A DNA stretch of 64,000 nucleotides, from assembly GCA_024291935.2 (NCBI GenBank), contig CM044321.1, positions 64,412,985 to 64,476,984 on the forward strand, in the 5' to 3' direction. The position numbers were made by a program, and so were the translations under genes. Shown piece after piece: positions 12,068 to 23,906 of this stretch. This DNA is from Okapia johnstoni. Lineage: Eukaryota; Chordata; Mammalia; Artiodactyla; Giraffidae. The notes beneath the pieces were generated by a model. That model saw only the letters and a program-made list of their open reading frames with translations, was not told the DNA's origin and made no database searches. The number at the start of each line of letters is the position of its first letter. The first letter of the stretch is position 1.

Positions 12068-12275
12068 GTTAGTCACTCAGCCGTGTCTGACTCTTTGTGA
12101 TCCCATGTAGCCGCCAGGCTTCTTTGCCCATAGAATTCTCCAGGATTCTATTCTGGAGTGGATTGCCATTCCCTTCTTCAGGGGATCTTCCCAACCCAGG
12201 GACTGAACTCAGGTTTCCTGCACTGCAGACAGATTCTTTACTACAATGCCATGTCTGAACCACCAGGCAAGCCCC
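12068..12275 (-). mobile_element. Bov-tA SINE, antisense
   Basis: Begins TTAGTCACTCAGCCGTGTCT and ends ACCACCAGGCAAGCCCC, with GGGGATCTTCCCAACCCAGG in between: a reverse-complement Bov-tA. A short TGTG tract precedes it. Confidence 0.9.
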
Positions 12276-13023
12276 TTAAATCTTAGTTGTTGTTGCTTGG
12301 TACATTTTAATAAAATGATCACTGTAAAATTTAAAATTTACTATATACTAGTGTATATAGTTCTTATGTGCAGTGGAATACTTAAAACGTATTAAGCATT
12401 AATACTGACCAGTAATTATAAGTAATTCTATAACTAAAATACAGATAGACCATTTATAACATCAGATATATCACTGATAAAAATCCTGTAGTATCTGTAC
12501 TAAAGAAAAGCTTTTAATGAGGAATAAAAACAGTCTGTATTCAGATAGCTTTCTTGGAAATGATTGCATTTAAATTCACGATAAAAGGAGTTTTCAATGT
12601 GTCTTGAACTGAAAGATGTACACTGCTGTGGCTTATATAACTCATTGATGTCACAGAGTAAAACCATATGTATAATAATAGTACACAGATACTTTACTTA
12701 AGTAATTGTGGAAGACTTATTTCTCCTCGTCATTTTTATAAAGGTATATCCCATTAAACTTAGACTGGACAGTGAAGTGGTTCTTAGGTGAATTAGTCCA
12801 ATTTGATATTTATTAGATAGTCTATGTATATTTCCTAAGTAGTTTCCCCCTATGGAATAGATTGATATTATATCATAAAATAAAAATCTGTAACATAAAA
12901 AGGGTCTCAATATTAACTTAATTAAAAACCTCCTAAAAAGAATGTAATCTTTAAAATTCATCAATCATATTCTTAATGTAAATGTAAATCTGCAGTTTCT
13001 CTTCAGAATAATACTTACATCCT
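12276..13023. other. NBEA intron, no feature seen
   Basis: AT-rich intron with no gene or repeat that I recognise. Confidence 0.5.
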
Positions 13024-13236
13024 AGTTGTTGTTTAGTGCTAAGTTGAGTCCAACTGTTTTGTGATCCCATGGACTGTAGCCCACCAGGATCCTCTGTCCA
13101 TGGGATTTCCCACAAAAGAATACTGGAGTGGGTTGCCATTTCCTTCTCCAGGGGATCTTCCTGACCCTGGGACTGAACCTGCCTCTCCTGCACTGGCAGG
13201 AGGATTCTTTACAACTGAGCCACCTGGGAAGCTCCT
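13024..13236 (-). mobile_element. Bov-tA SINE, antisense
   Basis: Reverse-complement Bov-tA: GATCCCATGGACTGTAGCCC at the Bov-A end, GGGGATCTTCCTGACCCTGG in the middle, and GAGCCACCTGGGAAGCTCC at the tRNA head. Confidence 0.9.
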
Positions 13237-13243
13237 TATACCT

Positions 13244-13384
13244 TTATTGTTGTTGTTGTTCAGTCACTAAGTCATGCCTTACTTTTTTGCGGCTTCACGG
13301 ACAGCACCACTGCAGATTCCTCTGTCCTCCACCATCTCCCGGAGTTTGCTCAAGTTCACGTCCATTAAGTTGGTGATGCTATCC
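13244..13384 (-). mobile_element. BovB 3' end fragment, antisense
   Basis: A short reverse-complement BovB terminus running from TTGTTCAGTCACTAAGTC to CCATTAAGTTGGTGATGCTA. It is truncated at the start of the next BovB copy. Confidence 0.8.
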
Positions 13385-13385
13385 T

Positions 13386-13690
13386 AGCTCAGTTCAGTTC
13401 AGTCGCTCAGTCGTGTCCGACTCTTTGCGATCCCATGAATCATAGCATGCCCGGCCTCCCTGTCCATCACCAGCTCCCGGAGTTTACCCAAACTCTTGTC
13501 CATTGAGTTGGTGATGCCATCCAACAATCTCATCCTCTGTAGTCTCCTTCTCCTTCTGCCCTCAATCTTTCCCAGCATCAGGGTCTTTTCAAATGAGTCC
13601 GCTCTTTGCATCCGGTGGCCAAAGTACTGGAGTTTCAGCTTCAACATCAGTCCTTCCAATGAACACTCAGGACTGATCTCCTTTAGGATG
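13386..13690 (-). mobile_element. BovB 3' end fragment, antisense
   Basis: Starts with the BovB tail complement (AGTTCAGTTCAGTCGCTCAG) and continues through the C-terminal coding relic, open on the minus strand from about 13690. It is truncated at its 5' end near 13690. It is a different copy from the fragment just to the left, because the same 3' segment occurs in both. Confidence 0.9.
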
Positions 13691-13748
13691 CTAACATTAT
13701 CTCTGGGTATAGACAGGATATACATGTATGCATTCGTGCATACATAGT

Positions 13749-13780
13749 TACATATATATATATATGTATGTATATATATG
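13749..13780. repeat. AT/ATGT microsatellite
   Basis: Interrupted TA repeat with TATG units between the BovB fragment and the next SINE. Confidence 0.85.
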
Positions 13781-13991
13781 CTAAGTGCTAAGTTGCTTCA
13801 GTTGTATCCGACTCTGTGCAACCCTACTGTAGCCTGCCAGGCTCCTCTGTCCATGGGATTTCCCAGGCGAGAATACTAGAGTGGGTTGCCATTTCTTACT
13901 CCAGGGGATCTTCCCAACCCAGGGATTGAACCCATGTCTCGAGCCTCCTGCATTGGCAGACAGATTCTTTACACCTAATGCCACCTGGGAA

Positions 13992-13994
<3 letters not shown>
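13781..13994 (-). mobile_element. Bov-tA SINE, antisense
   Basis: Reverse-complement Bov-tA with TTGTATCCGACTCTGTGCAA, TCCATGGGATTTCCCAGGC, GGGGATCTTCCCAACCCAGG and GCCACCTGGGAAGG. It contains a small TCGAGCC insertion before the tRNA part. Confidence 0.9.
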
Positions 13995-14041
<47 letters not shown>

Positions 14042-14066
14042 ACACACACACACACACACACACACA
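13995..14066. repeat. Compound (TA)n(CA)n microsatellite
   Basis: About 22 TA units (13995-14038) followed by about 13 CA units (14041-14066), starting at the tRNA-head end of the antisense Bov-tA. Likely length-polymorphic. Confidence 0.97.
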
Positions 14067-14087
14067 ATATACAGTCTAGATACTATA

Positions 14088-14266
14088 GTGCCAAGAGCAG
14101 TCGCAATCAGACAGACTTAGTTCTATAAATACTTTTATGACCCTTGGTAAGACACTTAATCTTTCTAGACCTCAGTCTCTTTATTTGTAAATGGGAACTA
14201 ATACTTGTTGTAAAGATTAAAGGAAATTAAACGTTCATTAAGTAGTAGTCCCTAGTCCTTATCACC
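14088..14266 (+). mobile_element. MIR SINE
   Basis: Shows the MIR order: core near 14100, GACCCTTGGTAAGACACTTA (14140-14159), CCTCAGTCTCTTTATTTGTA (14170-14189) and GGGAACTAATACTTG. Ancient and diverged but typical. Confidence 0.75.
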
Positions 14267-16876
14267 CATCTCTCAAATCACTGAATTATTTTAAGTATCA
14301 GATGAATAAATGCATATAAAAGTCTTTTATAAATTGGAAAGAATGTTGCAACTGTAAAGTATTATTGCATTTAACAGGCAACTTACCCCCTGCATTACAT
14401 TATGGTTAATGGTATTCATTAATATTTTCAGCATGTAGTAGATGCATCGTAATATAATAACAAATTTCTGTAGCACAAATCAGCAACTTAGAAGAAAAGA
14501 TCAAGTTTGAAAACAGAGAAAACAATCATTAGTAACAAATATTCTGTCATTTTTTGTAATAATCCATAAAATTTAGAAAAATAATATATCATTTATCTGC
14601 AATGGGCTGGGCCTGTACATATAACAGGAGAACAGAGGCTTTACCATGCAGGTGAAGAAAAGGAAAACAAAAATTTTCCCTCAAAATCTCACTAGCCTAT
14701 TTTGTAGCCAAACAATCTGGATAATTTTGCCAACAATTCACACTACTTGAGTTACATTCAGGGTTGATGCTCTAGTGTGGATGTGAAGTATATCTTGCCT
14801 AGACTTTCTGATTTAAGAATATCAGAGCCATTCAAGGGTAAAGCAACATAAATTATATAAAAATTGGAACATTTTCTTAAAAAGTGAGCTCGTGTAATTT
14901 GATAATGTTCTGACTTTTTAGTTTTAAAGATACAGATATTGAAACTATCCCAGCTGATAATTTCATTCTGACATGAGTTTAAAAGGTTAAGTTACTCTCT
15001 GAAGAAAGGTAATCTGGTTGCCTTTCATGGCAGCCTGCAAGCTCTGCAATCTGCATAGAGAGGGGCATTTGTCATCATTAGCTGAGCTGTGACAGCTGGC
15101 ACCCAGGGTGTCCCAGAATCAAGGGGTGGCAGAGACACTCTTGGTTTAGGTTGCCATTAAGTGTAGCAGGTTTCTTGAGGATCAAGTATATTTTATGAAA
15201 AGCTTTGTGATGTAACTAACAACAGTGAGCATATTTGGATTTTCCATAACATGGATAATACAATGATAGCACATAATTAGCAGGTTGCCTCTAGACAAGA
15301 TGCCAGATTACAGGATGAATAAACATCTACTGCCTGCCACTTAGAGGGGGAGAATTGTTTTCAGCACCCAAATAGCTCCAGCAGTGTTTATTTTTTTAAG
15401 GCTACATTAAAGTGATCAATTGATTAAGTATATTTAAGGAAACAGACTGAAGATAGAAAAGATACTTCTCAGACGTGTTTTAAATTTGGTTGTAAACAAT
15501 GCATAATGTCTTAGGAGTGAGCTCAAGTATACACACTCAATACACTACACAACCTTTTGATAATATGAATATGAAAACTAAAATTATTTGCACAGATGAA
15601 ATCCTCCAACTGTTGGAGGTATGTACAGTTGATAAAACATATTTTAAAATGTTCCTCAGCAAAAGTTTAAAATCAGAATCTTTTTACCAAATGCATGCTA
15701 CTAGCCACGGGTCTGAAACAGTTGTGGTTAATATACCTAGAAAATAATTTTCAAATTTTAACATTTTATAAGCATGTTTGCTTCATACAGTGCAAAACAT
15801 ATAAAGCAAAAGAAAGTTTATGTTAAGATATAGGTTGATCAGATCTTTGAAAAATAAGAAGGCTACAATCCCTTTAAAAAATCATCAATGCTTGGAAACA
15901 TAATCAATAACACTAGGTTTTATATTATTATGTAAACTAGTTTTCTACAAATAAAACTAATTTTTGTGTTAATGTAAAATCTATGCAAATACATGCAGTC
16001 ATTTATCAGGAAAGCTGACAAGCATTCCATATTGGAGGGGGAAATGAAACTGCCTCAAGAATAGAGGCAATTAATTATTTCTGTATTTTTTCTTCTTCTG
16101 TCTTGAGGCACAAAAGTTATCCATCCAGTTAAAACAGCAAATGAAATAAAGAGATTTTTTTTTTATTTAAACACATATGGCTTTTGCCTGCAATACTGAT
16201 CACCACAAGGTCTACAGATGCCCGTGGCTAAATTGTACACTGGCAGATGCACACAGGGGAAAACTGTGGTAATGCAGCGTGGAGAGCAAAACAAATGAAG
16301 AACTGAATTTGCTAGTAAAAGGGGGAGACAAACCAATAACAAAAACAACAACAAAAAAGCTCCCCAAACCCTCAAATCAAAAACCCCACATTTTTCCTCC
16401 CAGTGAGTTATTCGTTTATCAAATAGAGGTTCATGTTGCCAAAAAAAAAAATGTGACCTTGGTCCGTTGCAAAAAAGTGAAAACAGTTTTAAGTAAGTGA
16501 AGGCGTTTTTCTGTATACACACACAGATGATGTATGTGAGGGACTGAACAATATATTTTTATTTATATAGACAGGATGACTAGTAATGTTTAAACTTCTC
16601 AATTTCACAATTAAAAGCATAGGACATTCAAAACTGCCACAGTATATATGACTGGATAAATACCGTTGGACCCTTTAGTTATTATTACTTAAAAAGCCAT
16701 TTAGCTGCAATCTCCTAAGGTATTATTGAAAACTATAGGGGTTATTACAGAATAATCTTGTGGATGTGACATTAAATCCTGGTGGTGACAAGAATCCTAT
16801 ATTTAGTGGCTGTTTCCTTTTAACAGGTTAACATAAAAATGTATAGAAGCCAATTCAATCTTTTACTATCTGAAAC

Positions 16877-16941
<65 letters not shown>

Positions 16942-19900
16942 ATGCAGCCTGCATGCACAGGCTATTTTGCAAACCATAAAAAGAGCATACTTCCTAAAAA
17001 TGGTTTAAGATTATTAAGAAAGCAATAACTTCTTTCTTAATAGGCCTGTAAGCATGAGTAACATTAAAATTCCTATTGTAATTGCCAAATTAAAATAGAA
17101 AACAGAAACCATTTAAATAATTTTGTATCTTGGGGGCACAAAGAGAAGACTAGTTGTACTATTCCAAGTTGTAAAAGAGCAAAATACTTGAGAGGGCATC
17201 ATTATCAATGAAGATGTTGGTACTATTACAATTTCAGAATTCTTTGTTTGGAATATTTATAACTATTTAAATTTAAATGACAATGTATATTTATACAAAA
17301 TTAGGATTCGAAGCATATGTTCCAAGAATATGTATATATTAATTAATATTAGCTCTAATAAACTCTGGCATCATCCCCCACCATCAAAGGAGGTTTAATT
17401 TACTGAAAATGTAAGGTAATACACAATGCAAATGTTGAGAGATTTATTTCTCCAAAGACATAAAGCTAGTAATATTACAAATATTGCTAACTTACATGAG
17501 GAACTTGATATGCATTTTGATGTGTAAACTGTAAACTATACTCATAAATCTAATATATATATTCATGTGAGCATAAGAAATATTACCAGTACCTCTGAAA
17601 ATGAATCCTTTACTAACCATTTAATGTCACATAGTAAAATTAAACAACTTTCATGTAAAATAAAAACTGTTAACCTATTGCCTGTGTATCTCAAATAGCA
17701 TTTTATATTTTGGGTCTATTTTGGGCTCTCTGATTAAAACTGGTCTTAAAATAGAATCATGATTAAGATAATAAGTTCTAGGAGAATAACTAAAGGTGTT
17801 TATAGTCTAACGTTTTTTGATATAAAACTAAAACACCCAGACACTTATAAATGAATCATAAAATTTACGAATAAAAAAAAAATTAAGGGCATGAGGCAAC
17901 TTCTTGTGTCCATGGAAATGTTCTATGTGCCAGATGTTATACAACTCTATACATTTGTCAGAACTCATAGACTGGAACGTTCATATTGAAAAAGCATAGA
18001 CCAGAACAGTGCGTATGCAAAATATACATAATAAACTTGATTTTCATAGTAAAAACGATTTCCCATAAAAATAAAATAATAATGCCTATAACTTTTTCAA
18101 GTAAGTTCACAAGTTTTTATCAGAGACACTATGTCTTACAAACTCTTTATGCTCTTCATGCTTTTGATTCGATTTAGATGTTTAGATAAAACAAACATAT
18201 TGAGATTAAAAAGTAGTAATAACTTATTAGTACTTTTGACTTGACATTTTTGACAAATCATATGGAAAAATTGTGCTTTCATGAAAATAGTACACAGAGT
18301 ACTAAATAATAGTAACTCTATAGATAGGTATACTAAAATGTATATTACTAGTATCATGAAAGCAATTATACAGAAGTGGAAATTAAATATTATTTAGGTG
18401 CTCTACTCTCAGAAAATGGTTATAATCTATATCAGTATGTAAAGTTATCCAAGAAATTGCTATTTATAAACTGATTTTCTTTTTTTGCTATAAAATATTT
18501 ATTTTATTGGCTATAATACATGTGACAAAAGGTGATAGGTTTTATTATTGTAATTATTCTTTTAAATTATTACTCCAGTTACTGATCATTTAAAAAAAAA
18601 TCCTAGTTTAGAAGAACTGCTTTGCTAATTAAAAAATAAGCTCCAAAATTGTAAATAAGTAATAGAAAATGTTACTTCGGACATGCAGTCACTGTAAGTT
18701 GATTATCTACATTTTGTATTCTAGTCTCAAGGTTACACAGAATGTTTTCAGTGGCTAATCACATACAGTCTGGGACAGTAATGAGAGCTATGCAATCCTG
18801 GATGACCCACTACAGATGGACAGATTAACAGACGCTAATCACATCTGATTCCATTGTTTTCTCTAAGTGCAATAAAACTGTACTGTACTCAGGGTACTAA
18901 GGATACAGTCATATGCACAAATGTCTACAAATCCATGTTAGTGATGGGTTAAGGAATACCTAATTTTCATATATTCATATGGAGAAGAATCACATGGGCC
19001 CATTTATGTCACAATATGTTTACAATATCCAAATTAAAAACATAAGTTGAAATCTAGTAAAATGAATTTAAATTTTACAGTTTATAAAGATAATGGTGAC
19101 TTTCTAAAGGGTCAATGGGGAACTGGCATGTTGGAACACTCCATAATACTCATCAATAAATGACTGATTAACCTCACTACCCTTAAATGTTTGCAAACAG
19201 TTAGAGATCACAACTCATTGTGAACCATAAGAAAATCTTTTGGTTGATAACCCTGCCCCTTAAATTTGTCAGTTTATGGATACAACTTAAAATATCCTGC
19301 ATCTCTGTGTCTACATTCAAAATAAGTAAGGAAACTGAGACAATGATCTGGATAATCAAGGCTTAAATTTATTTTTTCTACCAAAAGAAAGGGTTTGGCC
19401 AGAGTTATCCAGAATCACTCAAATCTGCAAATCTAGCAGTGGTGATGATTCTGGTAAAGTACACTTTCAACTTCTATTTTTAATCTCAAAATTACTTTCC
19501 TTTCAACATCTATTAAGACCAATAACAAATTTTCTAAGCAACAAAGTAGCAAAAAAAAAAAAAAAGAGTACTCCCTGTTACCATTATGACTGTATGATCA
19601 TGTGCTAGGGGGATGAGGAAAACCGAGGCAACGGTCTAGAACATTCAAGTGAAGAATTAAGAAAATAATTTTTAAACTTAACCACAATTATCAGGATACT
19701 CTGGTTAAAGAAATAAAATAGGGTCTAAATTGTGCCAACAATGATCTCAATTCTCTGCTCTCCTTTGCCATAGATGATATTAAAATATGAAATAAATATT
19801 TTAAGAACTCACTGAAACTTTTGAAGCTTTCAAGCTATTTTGTTTCAAGTATTCTTATACAAGGAGCCACAAGAGAAAGAAAGGTATAGATGCACCATCA

Positions 19901-21740
19901 AATTACATCACCAGAAAAACTCCCTCTATTTTTATTTAATGTGACACATAAAGAAAACCCTGCACAAATACCTGTCTTTAATTTCTCCAGTGTAAAAAAA
20001 GAAATATATTGTGTCTGGCAGAATGAAACAGATGAAATAGCCTAGGTGCATTTAAAAAAAAAAAAGAGGAGGTGGGTTGGTGGGGGGGCAGGGGAAGAAA
20101 TCAGATGTGTACAGTGAGCCTTCAAAACCACTCCAGCAGTAGGGATAAATAATTTAATAAACTCAACTTCATATTCTTTTTATCTCCCAAGTGTAATAAG
20201 CACATATTTAAAAATATAGAACTTTAAATTCATGAATACTTGTGAGTAGGATAGCAGCCAACAGATAATGAAAAAACAAAACAGTATCTATCTGTGCATT
20301 TAACACGTGTATGCATATCCTCTAACAGATACATTTTTCCAGATGAAAGGTCACAATTGCTTAAATTTATGAACATGTAATTCATATTTAAATTAGGCTT
20401 TTTTTTAAAAAAACCAGAAATCCTGCATTCCTACATTTCTCAACATAATAGTTTTTCTTTAATCTAATGGGGTGTCTCTTTGCTTATTATTTTGTGTGTC
20501 CCATATAAGTTACGTAGGTTTACAGAAGGGAGAATAAGTTACCTAGGAAATACCACTTCAGAAAAAAGTTATTTCACCATTGTTATTTTGAATGCTTGGA
20601 AGTGGTAAGGATCACAATATTTAATTATTTTATATTCATTAACAGTCTTAAAATTTTTGATAATGGTGTGCTTGTGATTTTCTCCATTTTTTAAAATAAT
20701 AGAACTTTTTAAATCAAAGCCACCTAGTGAACTAAGTGAAATGGAAAAGTCAAGTTGGTTAGACCTTAAAATCCCAAATATCATTCAAATATGAGTATCT
20801 CAAACAGTCATTAAATCCTGAGATTCTTGGGTTCTTTTCTTCAATTAGGTCAGTTTTCTTCAATTATCATTCTATTATTAGCTCTTGTCAAAGATGTCTG
20901 CACAGCATATCAATGAAAACAATTAAGTATTTATATCCTGAAGCACTGGACACACACAAGCTTTCATTCTAATACTAACTACTATGATTATGTTTATAGT
21001 AAAAAAAATTATACAAGTAAGACTGGTGTCATTAGAGCTGTTTTATGAACTTTTCACAAGTAAATAAAATTGATTTTAAGCTATTTCCGTGCATTACACA
21101 AGCATATAAAATAACTAGTTCCATAGGTCAAATGATATTTTATAAAAATTACTTTAAAATTGTTAAATACGTCACTCCCACAAAACAGATCTATCTCCAA
21201 AGCCTAGCTGAAAATCAGCACAATTACACAAAAGCGTACTATATATTTTAAGTTCCTCTCCATAGGTCATTTCAATTAAAAAAAAAGGGGGGGTATAGAA
21301 AGCACACTCCTCAGAATAGTTTAATTTTCCCTTCAACAATGAGAGGTGTCTGAGATCACTGGAAGGATCAGCTACAGAAGGCAATTCATTTCACGTGTTC
21401 AGTGTAACAGAAAATCACAGTGTTGCAGCAACAAGCAGTACTTGCACGGGAGTATTATTCTAGGGCGCCCAGTTCACCCATGGTGATGAGCGCGGGTGGG
21501 TGAATCCTATGTTATGTAAATCACTGTCAGCTCCCAGCGTGAAGGGTGCTGAAGGAAGCAGCTCAGAAAACACGGTCCCAGCGTCCTTGAAGCCCAAAGA
21601 CTTCACTTCCCAGGGACACTCGAGGACTAACGAGTTTCTTAGTCCTCTTCTCACCATCCATTTTTCTTCTTCAAAGTGCAAATCGTCAGTGAAAAGGCCT
21701 TGCTTACACCAATTAGTTTGCACAAAGTGCTTTGGCGTTT
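14267..21740. other. Repeat-poor NBEA intron upstream of MAB21L1
   Basis: About 7.5 kb of AT-rich DNA without a gene or recognisable LINE/SINE, apart from the TG microsatellite listed separately. A moderately GC block at about 15000-15140 and 15290-15400 (TGACAGCTG at 15090-15098, CATCATTAGC nearby) stands out from its AT-rich surroundings and could be a conserved enhancer. Long conservation near developmental genes is expected, but no alignment was available. Confidence 0.5.
16879..16938. repeat. (TG)n microsatellite
   Basis: About 30 uninterrupted TG units, probably polymorphic. Confidence 0.97.
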
Positions 21741-21749
21741 AGCTCCGCT

Positions 21750-22480
21750 TTAACCCAATTAAGCCGCACAGTGAGCCCCGAAGATGCGCCACCTGCGCGC
21801 CTGGCTCCAGCGCTGCCGCCCGGCGCGCCTCGAGTCCTTCGAGTCCGACCCACCCGGACGGCCGCCGCCGCCTCCGCGGTCCTCCGAACGGCCTCGGGGC
21901 CTCCGCATCTAAGGCTGCCTGACGTCTTCGACAACTGGGGGCATTTGCAGGTGGCCCAAGAAAACAAGGGCCACTCTGACCTGAACCCAAGTGACAGCGC
22001 GTTGGGCGCAGGGGGGCCCCGCGACCCGGGACCAGAAAGCGCGGGCTCGGCCGCGACACGTGTGCCTGGGCGGCGGCGGGGCGCGTGGGCAGAGCACTTG
22101 GCCTGCAGCAGACGTCGAGAAACCCGGGACCCTTAGTAAGGCTTTAACATACCACGTAAGCGCGCACACACAAAACCTATGGGACATGGAGCTGATAGAG
22201 GAAAGAAGGATGGTCAGGGAGCGTAGGGCTGCGGGGCCGGCAGGGAGCACGCGGACCGGCACTGGGTGGGACAGAGGCGGCTGCCCCCAGAGACCCCCCG
22301 GCATATCTTCGTCGTCGTGGCCGCAGGTTCCCCGGCGGTGACTTGCCTCCTCTTCCTCTTCCAACTGCTAAAAGGTAGCAGTGCGTTCACCCGCATCGCT
22401 GCCAAAGTAGGGAGGGGCTGGCGGTTACGCCCAATCCCTGCTCCTAAGCGGGTGCAAGGTTCCTGGGGAACAGAGTAGGT
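21750..22480. promoter_or_regulatory. CpG-rich block 2 kb upstream of MAB21L1
   Basis: An abrupt change to GC-rich, CpG-dense sequence (for example CCCGGCGCGCCTCGAGTC at 21818-21835). Open frames on both strands come from the GC content and do not resemble proteins. It ends about 1.4 kb before the MAB21L1 TATA-like box. It may be part of a Polycomb-type island spanning the developmental gene, or a separate transcription start. The sequence gives no direction. Confidence 0.7.
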
Positions 22481-22499
22481 GGATGCCCGGGCCCCGAAT

Positions 22500-23760
22500 C
22501 TAATATAAGCTAAATCGGAATTTTAGCTAAATCGGAATCTACCACCCTTGGATAACAAAAAAGTATGATGCTGTACCTGTGCAAAGAAGAAAGGAAAAAA
22601 AAAAAATCAAATGCTTGAGTAGAAAGCGGGAGCCCTGAAGATCTTGTTACAAGTGGCTCTGAAAGTGCCTACAAACCTGTTCCAGGAATTATAGGATTTT
22701 GCTGGAAATAGTCTTAATTTGAAAGAGACAGCATCTAAATTCAAGGTAGGGTGTTAAAAATCTGCCTAGGTTTAAAAACAACTACAGTTACTTCTTTCAA
22801 AGTTTTTTTAAAATGATATGTAAATTTTAAAATCCCAGGTGACTGCAAATTAATTTTCTTTAAAAATCTTAACCATTTCCCTTAATCAAGTCAATGCAGT
22901 ATTATAAAATTAGAAGTCTACTGTCAGATGACCACTAAAGACCCTTAGGAGAGAAGATACATCCTAAATTATACATCTGTAAACAAGACAGAGAGCCCCA
23001 ACCTGCAAATTTTCAGAATACGTATCTGCCCCTAGGTCTCATCTCCATGACCTCTCCTGAACTGTCATGTATTCAAACACAGCTCATTATGAACTCACAT
23101 TAAGATAATCTCTCAATCTCAGAGAGTTTTATTTCACAGATATGTCTGCTAGTGCATACAAAAAGTTAGTGTCTTGGTTATAATGTTGGGCGAGTCTACC
23201 AAAGTACAAAGACTGAAGATGGGGGGAGGGGTGTACTAAACATTTTTAAACATCCCGTCTTAAACTGGAGTAGACAACATCTGACAGCAATCATTTTTAG
23301 ATTCCTTTCAACAACTGCAAATGAGGAGAAAAACAAGTAAAACACTGCATAACATTAAAAAAAATCATTCTAATATGGGAACATTCAGAAAATTACACTG
23401 GTATCAGTCCATCCAAAACCAGCCTCCGTATACACTGAAGAGCAAACTCCCAACCTGCATTCAAAGAGACCTCCAGGATTAACAGGCGTTAATTATCTCA
23501 CTCTAAACGCAAGTTAGTGACTTTTGTTTTAGAAAACCCCATCTAATTCACCAATTGATGGATGACCATTAGTACACCTGTATTTGCATTTCGTCGGTTA
23601 AAAAGACAAGCAGGATTTTTCAGTACAGAAGAGAACCACTTTGCCAAGTCTTTTCAAAACGTCAATATGCTTCAATTAATACCAAAGCTGAGAGATTCCT
23701 CCTGATGTCCCAAACTGTCTAGGTGGCCTGGGTGGTTTTCTGCCCAGCAGCAGCCTCCTA
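22500..23760. other. MAB21L1 upstream region
   Basis: Non-coding, no repeats recognised. It holds a perfect POU octamer ATTTGCAT (23582-23589) and several homeodomain cores. Together with its proximity to the promoter this suggests cis-regulatory DNA. Inference only. Confidence 0.5.
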
Positions 23761-23791
23761 CCTTTAGTTTGTGTGACTATATCCAAGAGGG

Positions 23792-23883
23792 GGGATTAAT
23801 TAGCCGGGCTGGAGCTGACGGAGGCTGTCGTGACGAGCCCAGTGGCGATTGGCCGCCAGCCTGCCTGGCCCTGCCTTTATAAT
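23792..23883 (+). promoter_or_regulatory. MAB21L1: MAB21L1 core promoter
   Basis: Three elements appear in order: GGGATTAATTAG (23792-23803, overlapping bicoid-type and antennapedia-type homeodomain cores), an inverted CCAAT box ATTGG (23848-23852) and a TATA-like TTATAA (23877-23882). This spacing predicts a start near 23905-23912, about 530 nt before the ATG. I infer the start site from element spacing, not from transcript data. Confidence 0.65.
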
Positions 23884-23906
23884 TTCCACACGAGTGCATC
23901 TGGGCT

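Noticed and set aside
13781..14120. Open frames with YI and CV repeats on both strands
   Set aside because: Direct translations of the (TA)n(CA)n microsatellite and the adjoining Bov-tA.
16163..16522. 119-codon minus-strand open frame
   Set aside because: Phenylalanine/leucine-rich because of A-tracts on the opposite strand; no start context or similarity.
21732..22364. Overlapping open frames on both strands in the upstream CpG block
   Set aside because: Alanine/arginine/proline-rich frames on both strands at once are a by-product of GC content. No family resemblance.
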